DNA from: DASXRU01 sp039933315
GTDB lineage: Bacteria; Acidobacteriota; Blastocatellia; Pyrinomonadales; Pyrinomonadaceae
Direction of reading: 5' to 3'
Assembly (NCBI GenBank): GCA_039933315.1
Contig: JBDTOI010000039.1
Span: 1 to 28,150 of the forward strand
Length of the DNA: 28,150 nt
The translations under genes and the position numbers were made by a program. Positions 24,090 through 28,150 of this stretch are shown here, piece by piece (positions within the stretch are counted from its first letter, which is position 1; each line of letters opens with the position of its first letter). The notes beneath the pieces were generated by a model. That model was given only the letters and a program-made list of their open reading frames with translations. It did not search any database and had not been told where the DNA came from.

Positions 24090-25025
24090 ATGAAAATCGA
24101 GTGCATACTTTGTCCTACTGATCTCTCACCGGATTCCGACGAGGCCCTGCGTTATGCGATAGCCTTGTCGCGCGCATATGGCGCTGAGCTGATTCTTTTG
24201 CACTGTGAGCCGGGCGGCGATGGTTCGGCGGGGCTGGGTGCTCATGATGAATCGGCCCTGGCGATCAGAGAAGCGTTGCAGAAGCATTCGGGTTCCGTTG
24301 ATCTGGTTGGCCTCGATTGGAAGAGTCTGGTCATTACCGGTGACGACGCCGGCGCGGCGATCGTGAACGAAGCCGCCCGCTATGGCGTTGACTTGATCGT
24401 CATGCGCTCGCGCCGCAGGCCGCATCGGGCCGCTCTGTTGGGCTCGACCGCGGAGTCTGTTTCCCGCACCGCACCCTGCCCGGTCCTGGTGATGCACACC
24501 GATGAACGAGATTGGGTCACAGGCCTGGACACCAGAATCGACCTCAAACGCATTCTGGTAGCTTACGACTTTTCCGACTATTCCGAGTTAGCGCTGAACT
24601 ACGCGCTGTCGTTCGCCCAGGAGTACCAATCCGAGTTGCATTTACTTCACGTATTGCCCCCGTTCTCTCTACAGGAATCGGAAATTTCCTGGTATCCACT
24701 GGGACGCGAGGGGACTTATCACAAGGCGGCGCACCGCTTGCAGAGGGCGGTGCCGCCAGAGGCGCATCTATGGTGCAACGTCAAACACTCTGTCAGCGAA
24801 GGCCAACCTTATCGCGAAATTCTCAGTTACGCGGAAAAGAACAAGATTGATCTCATCTGCCTGGGGGCGCACGGGGCAGGTTTCGGGATGCAGGCCCTGT
24901 TCGGATCGAATGTGGATCGAGTATTACGCCAGGCGCCTTGCCCAGTACTGGTGACCCGGCCGCTTAAGCCGGCCATGTCCTGCTTCAGGGAACCTGAGAG
25001 TCAAGTAGCAATGATCGGATTGTAA
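24090..25025 (+). CDS. tandem universal stress protein (two Usp domains)
   Basis: From ATG 24090 the product is 311 aa; the longer frame from 24012 adds 26 residues that do not fit the Usp start, and neither start has a strong ribosome binding site. Domain 1 (about 1-140) begins MKIECILCPTDLS and ends APCPVLVMH. Domain 2 (about 150-295) begins LKRILVAYDFSD and ends APCPVLVTRP. Domain 2 has the ATP signature G259-xx-G262-x9-G272-S (GAHGAGFGMQALFGS). In domain 1 the matching positions are Met and Arg, so it probably does not bind ATP in the usual way. Usp proteins are cytosolic and respond to stress or energy state. The gene stands alone on the + strand beyond the cysteine synthase-like gene. 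Confidence 0.88.
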   Translation: MKIECILCPTDLSPDSDEALRYAIALSRAYGAELILLHCEPGGDGSAGLGAHDESALAIREALQKHSGSVDLVGLDWKSLVITGDDAGAAIVNEAARYGVDLIVMRSRRRPHRAALLGSTAESVSRTAPCPVLVMHTDERDWVTGLDTRIDLKRILVAYDFSDYSELALNYALSFAQEYQSELHLLHVLPPFSLQESEISWYPLGREGTYHKAAHRLQRAVPPEAHLWCNVKHSVSEGQPYREILSYAEKNKIDLICLGAHGAGFGMQALFGSNVDRVLRQAPCPVLVTRPLKPAMSCFREPESQVAMIGL

Positions 25026-25120
25026 GGCGCGGCGGAGCGACGAGAATATAAGCGGCGCGGCTTTGCACAGAAAAGTCGTCGGCCAGTTCGAAGCGGACCA
25101 CTGAGACGCATAAGATCAGC

Positions 25121-25234
25121 ATTGGTTCGTGTTGCTTCGTGAGATTTCGTGGATCGTGTGCTTAGGATTCGGAGCCACACGTTCCGCGAAATCACACTAC
25201 CCACCCGAAAGAACACGAAATAAGAGTTTTTGTG
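25121..25234. repeat. palindromic dispersed element, copy A
   Basis: This element begins ATTGGTTCGTG and ends near TTTTTGTG. It is alignable along most of its length with copy B (26536-26660); copy A lacks about 11 bases in the left arm. Its inner arms (25143-25160 and 25176-25193) are near complements. It looks like a non-coding mobile or dispersed palindrome. Confidence 0.75.
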
Positions 25235-25352
25235 CAAAGCACAGCGGCGCTGCTGCGAGGCTTGGAACACTTGCCTTGATTCTGCTATCCAATCTCAAGT
25301 CAAAACAAAGAGCTGACTGAAAGAAATTGCTTCCCGTCACAGTATGGGGCCC

Positions 25353-25642
25353 CAACCCCAACGGGGTTGTGTCCTCCAGCCCAGGGTTGCCGCCTCGGCT
25401 ACCCTGGGTCACCACGCATGAACAGTTTCCAACCCCAACGGGGTTGTGCCGTTTTTCCGAGCGATGCCGGCTTAATCCAATCGAGCCCAACCTTGCTTCC
25501 CTCAGCTTTACACTCCCGAAGAATAGGCAAGCCACGGTGCGGCTGGCACAACCCCGTTGGGGTTGCGACCAATCAACAACTCGTTACCCAGGGTAGCCGC
25601 GGCGGCAACCCTGGGCTGGAGGTCACAACCCCGTTGGGGTTG
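25353..25642. repeat. composite inverted repeat built on CAACCCCGTTGGGGTTG units
   Basis: Four 17-bp palindromic units occur at 25353-25369 and 25430-25446 (CAACCCCAACGGGGTTG) and at 25549-25565 and 25626-25642 (the reverse complement). Between each pair lies a CCCAGGGTT...TACCCTGGG stem (25380-25408 and 25588-25615). The two halves (about 98 bp each) form a large inverted repeat around about 95 bases. Palindromic units of this type are dispersed in several bacterial phyla; they are not a CRISPR array. Confidence 0.85.
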
Positions 25643-25715
25643 CTATGCACATCGGGCGGCAAGGCTGCCCCGTTGGAGACGATAGGCTGCCCACGTCTTT
25701 AAGACTAACCGTCCA

Positions 25716-26012
25716 TCAAGCCCAAATGGGCGCAAGTCTTTCGAGCACATTGGCAACCTCTTCAGCGAGCTCTTCCGGTTTGCTGGTGACATGGTTAGAG
25801 CTAACCATCGTAGTCAGCCCGGCAGGCGACACCACAGCAATATGGTAGGTACTGCCGGCGCCGAGCGCTGCCATCTGATCAGGAAGTGAGTCGGCCTGGA
25901 GGAGCATGGGAGCGCATGGTCCGTTAAGGAGTTTGCACAGCTTCTCGCTCTGGGGAACCGTTCCAGAGCGCCGTGCGCCGGCTAATATCCACGAGATTTC
26001 ATGCCCGTTAAT
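25716..26012 (-). pseudogene. short coding region without a standard start codon
   Basis: This - strand frame is open from about 26021 to the TGA at 25716-25718, and its codon choice and amino acid pattern look genuinely coding: INGHEISWILAGARRSG, then VPQSEKLCKLLNGPCAPM, YHIAVVSPAGLTTMVSSNH, and EELAEEVANVLERLAPIW. The first ATG (25905-25907) would discard about 35 well-formed residues. The only plausible beginning for the whole segment is an ATT at 26010-26012, which overlaps the TAA of the upstream gene by one base. Options are a rare ATT start, a gene whose start was lost by mutation, or an internal ATG start at 25907 giving 63 aa. I do not recognise the family. It has no signal peptide or metal motif. 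Confidence 0.5.
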
Positions 26013-26415
26013 CTTTACTAACTATCAGAGTCGCGACATAAGTCTTCCTGTCGATTCCGGCATTCACCTTAGGGTGCGGCCTTAAGGCGGTTAGTTTGAT
26101 TTCATAGCCCATGTAGGAAGTTTGTTGCGGGGTCACGCCTGTATTCAATTCAATTGAGGACGGCTTGGCGTTACCTTTCCGCAGCGTCAGCGCGATTTTC
26201 GCGTTACCGGCCCAGATGCACTGCGCACCCTCCGGGCAGCGCGAGTCCTCTGCTACCGACACGAAGTTAATCTTCAGCCGTTCGGCCCCGACCACAATGC
26301 TCTGACCCAACCTGAGATCAAACTCCTGTTTCAAAGGCGCCGCCGCCTTCTGATCGCAGGACGCCGGCGCCCACAAAACGAGCGCGAATAAAAATGAGAG
26401 TATTGTGAGATTCAT
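26008..26415 (-). CDS. small exported protein or lipoprotein with conserved Cys pair
   Basis: From the ATG at 26413-26415 (GGAGG eight bases upstream) the product is 135 aa; a longer frame to 26451 adds 12 residues without support. Residues 1-20 are a signal ending WAPASC, possibly lipidated at Cys20 although the Pro at -3 is unusual. The domain contains DSRCPEGAQCIWAGNAKI (58-73), with C60 and C66 likely to form a disulfide, then LNTG and a YMGYEIKLTALRPHP-like segment near the end. I know this pattern from short exported proteins in Acidobacteriota and Bacteroidota, without an assigned role. It precedes the start-less coding region (25716-26012), with which its stop overlaps by one to three bases. 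Confidence 0.8.
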   Translation of the reverse strand: MNLTILSFLFALVLWAPASCDQKAAAPLKQEFDLRLGQSIVVGAERLKINFVSVAEDSRCPEGAQCIWAGNAKIALTLRKGNAKPSSIELNTGVTPQQTSYMGYEIKLTALRPHPKVNAGIDRKTYVATLIVSKD

Positions 26416-26814
26416 ACTTCTGACCTCCACCGGACTGTAGTGCCCGCACAATGCATGCCTACCTTAACGAATAACTGCCGGTAGCGCAGACTCTGACATA
26501 GGCGCCGGGGCGGAGCAAGCTTGCGCGCGATAGGCATTGGTTCGTGTGGCTTGGTGAGATTTGGTGTGATTTCGTGGATCGTGTGCCTTGGACTCGGAAT
26601 CACACGATCAACGAAATCACACTAAACTACACGAACGCACACGAAATAATAGTTCTTGTGAGCACCTTATTACTGCTTAACCTTTTTCCTCACCTGAGTT
26701 AGTATCTCGTGACACTCCAGACTTATGGACCATGCAGGGCGGTCTCCCACAGTTGTCTGCGGCTAGGCTTGTTTTAAGTTTTCAGACTCCGGTTCAACCG
26801 GCCATCAAACTATT
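26416..26814. other. 399-bp gap with one repeat
   Basis: No gene is supported. It holds copy B of the palindromic element (26536-26660) and the leader of the DUF3311 gene. A - strand frame across it (26412-26603) is low in coding quality and follows the repeat. Confidence 0.5.
26536..26660. repeat. palindromic dispersed element, copy B
   Basis: The element begins ATTGGTTCGTG like copy A and ends AGTTCTTGTG. Inner arms of 22 bp at 26564-26585 and 26601-26622 are complementary with one mismatch around a 15-base loop. Shorter outer pairs (TTCGTGT with ACACGAA) extend the palindrome. Confidence 0.8.
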
Positions 26815-27054
26815 ATGAAACGAATCCTGCTCGTCGTTGCTGTTATCGCTCTCTACGCTTTGCACCAGGACTTCTGGAACTGGCGCACGCCCTACCCACT
26901 GGTTTTTGGTTTCGTTCCCATAGGGCTTTTCTACCAGGCCTGCTTTTGCGTCGCAGCTTCACTGTTGCTGTGGGCCCTGGTCACCTTTGCCTGGCCCGCT
27001 CATCTCGAAACCGAGATAGAACAAACTAAACCAGAGGAGGACTCCGCCAAGTGA
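26815..27054 (+). CDS. DUF3311 small membrane protein
   Basis: The product is 79 aa with two membrane helices (about 2-17 and 28-62, the latter possibly split) and the DUF3311-like core PLVFGFVPIGLFYQA. The tail is acidic (EIEQTKPEEDSAK). Proteins of this family typically stand directly upstream of a sodium:solute symporter and are thought to be its partner, which is what is seen here: the stop overlaps the next start (GTGA at 27051-27054). No copper link is visible. The ATG has no strong ribosome binding site. Confidence 0.85.
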   Translation: MKRILLVVAVIALYALHQDFWNWRTPYPLVFGFVPIGLFYQACFCVAASLLLWALVTFAWPAHLETEIEQTKPEEDSAK

Positions 27055-28150
27055 TACCCGCCATCGTCGTCTTCATATACCTGGCTGTCGTCCTGTACAT
27101 CGGCATCTTCGCTTTCCGTCGAGCCAAAGGTAAAGAAAAAGCGGAAGACTATTTCCTGGCCAGTCGCTCGCTCGGGCCTTTCGTATTTCTCTTCTCTCTT
27201 TTCGGCACCAACATGACTGCCTTCGCCATTCTGGGGTCGTCCGGCCATGCTTTTTCCAACGGCATCGTCACCTTCGGGCTGATGGCCTCGTCGTCGGCAC
27301 TGGTTATCCCGCTCTCAATATTCTTTATCGGCACGCGCGTGTGGGCCCTGGGCAAGAAGCACGGGTTCATGACCCCGGTGCAGATGTTTCGCGATCGCTG
27401 GGAGTGTGGCCACATTGGCACCGTAATTTTTGTAGTGCAGGCCGTGTTGCTCATTCCCTACATCGTCATCGGCATTATGGGAGGCGGCACGACCCTGCAC
27501 ACCATCAGCGGCGGACTGGTGCCTTACTGGTTTGGCGGCGCCATCGTGGCCATGGTGGTGATGAGCTACGTCTTTTTTGGCGGCATGCGCGGGACGGCCT
27601 GGGTCAATACATTTCAGACCGTTCTCTTCCTGCTGTTTGGCGCCATCGCGCTAATTGTCATTGGCGCGGGCATGGGAGGATTTAAGACCGCGACGCAGGG
27701 TATGCTTGCGTCACCGGCTTTTTCGGCGCTCTTAACGCGGGAACGGATTTCGCCGCTCTATTTCTTTAGTTACACTTTCATTCCGCTCTCTGCCATCGCC
27801 TTCCCGCACATACTGATTTTCTGTCTCACGGCGCGGAAGATGAGCCAGTTCAAGAAGACTGTCATTTTCTATCCCCTCTGCATCATGGCTATCTGGCTGC
27901 CATGTGTGTTTTTGGGAGTGATGGCGAATCGGGTTACCGACGTGCCGCAGATAAAAGCCAAACAGGAAGCGCGCCGCGTGCTGGCGACACAAGGGAAAAC
28001 GATGGCGCCTGAAGCGCGTGATGAGTTGCGCGAGAAAGCAGCCGGCGATGACGTGATCATGTTACTGCTGCAACGGTACGCACCCTTCTGGCTGGCGGGA
28101 CTGCTTGGCGCCGGCATCATGGCGGCAGTGATGGCAAGTGATTCCCAGAT
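27051..28150 (+). CDS. sodium:solute symporter family protein, cut at the right edge
   Basis: A GTG at 27051 starts an open frame to the window end (366 complete codons). AGAGGAGG (27033-27040) lies ten bases upstream, and GTGA overlaps the DUF3311 stop. The sequence has the SSS layout: a first helix, then EDYFLASRSLGPFVF (about 33-47), SLFGTNMTAFAILGSSGHAF, a helix-rich body with FFGGMRGTAWVNTFQ, and SAIAFPHIL. The motif GLLGAGIMAAVMASDSQ near the edge matches the conserved late SSS region, so about a third of the protein is missing. Such carriers take up a small solute with Na+; the solute is unknown. Confidence 0.88.
   Translation, partial: MIPAIVVFIYLAVVLYIGIFAFRRAKGKEKAEDYFLASRSLGPFVFLFSLFGTNMTAFAILGSSGHAFSNGIVTFGLMASSSALVIPLSIFFIGTRVWALGKKHGFMTPVQMFRDRWECGHIGTVIFVVQAVLLIPYIVIGIMGGGTTLHTISGGLVPYWFGGAIVAMVVMSYVFFGGMRGTAWVNTFQTVLFLLFGAIALIVIGAGMGGFKTATQGMLASPAFSALLTRERISPLYFFSYTFIPLSAIAFPHILIFCLTARKMSQFKKTVIFYPLCIMAIWLPCVFLGVMANRVTDVPQIKAKQEARRVLATQGKTMAPEARDELREKAAGDDVIMLLLQRYAPFWLAGLLGAGIMAAVMASDSQ

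Larger units (their letters stand above)
25026..25715. other. 690-bp repeat-rich gap without a supported gene
   Basis: No gene is supported. The region holds a hairpin element (25121-25234) and a large inverted composite repeat (25353-25642), described separately. Open frames across it follow the repeat symmetry and code for nothing recognisable. Confidence 0.6.

Noticed and set aside
25353..25642. CRISPR-like repeated 17-mers
   Set aside because: Only four units, two in each orientation, each palindromic, with repeated rather than unique spacers; no cas genes.

Overview
This window reads as a copper-handling island from a Gram-negative, mid-50s % G+C bacterium. Outer-membrane factors, periplasmic adaptors and lipoproteins imply a double membrane. 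The Asn/Thr/Ser-Pro-rich lipoprotein, several secreted families and the interspersed palindromic repeats resemble Acidobacteriota (Blastocatellia-like); that placement is my inference, not a search result.

Module 1 (235-11112, all +) holds a small SmpA/BamE-like exported protein, an unlisted 59-aa zinc ribbon, a Cys/His/Met-rich exported protein, a TolC-family factor with four His/Met repeats, a Tat-exported two-domain multicopper oxidase, a CopC-CopD fusion, a SAM methyltransferase, an exported NTF2/SnoaL-like protein, a two-helix membrane peptide, a His/Met/Asn-rich lipoprotein, and a P1B Cu+ ATPase. The ATPase has a YHS domain plus two CPMHP...CPxCGM zinc-ribbon-like domains at its N-terminus. 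A bidirectional hairpin terminator (11292-11318) closes the module.

A spacer (11347-13938) carries a matrixin-like protein on the - strand whose expected HExxH reads QExxH, and two exported proteins of unknown function; a good terminator follows at 13975-14011. Module 2 (14117-21623, +) starts with a second Cys/His/Met-rich protein sharing the C-terminal pattern of the module 1 one, then a YtkA-like lipoprotein, a small exported Cys/Met protein, and a Cus-type efflux set in the order RND pump, outer-membrane factor, adaptor. The RND pump keeps the three methionines expected for Cu(I)/Ag(I).

From 21833 come a Ric/YtfE-type Fe-S repair protein and a cysteine synthase-like enzyme (both -), then a tandem universal stress protein (+). 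From 25026 the DNA is rich in palindromic repeats that flank a lipoprotein-like gene and a short coding region without a normal start codon. The window ends in a DUF3311 protein coupled to a sodium:solute symporter cut by the right edge.

Together the modules would move Cu(I) from cytosol to periplasm (ATPase), oxidise it there (multicopper oxidase), and expel it across the outer membrane (Cus-type pump and two TolC-like factors). Small Met/His/Cys proteins are candidate carriers; the Fe-S repair and cysteine genes may address copper damage. No recognisable metal-sensing regulator lies in the window.
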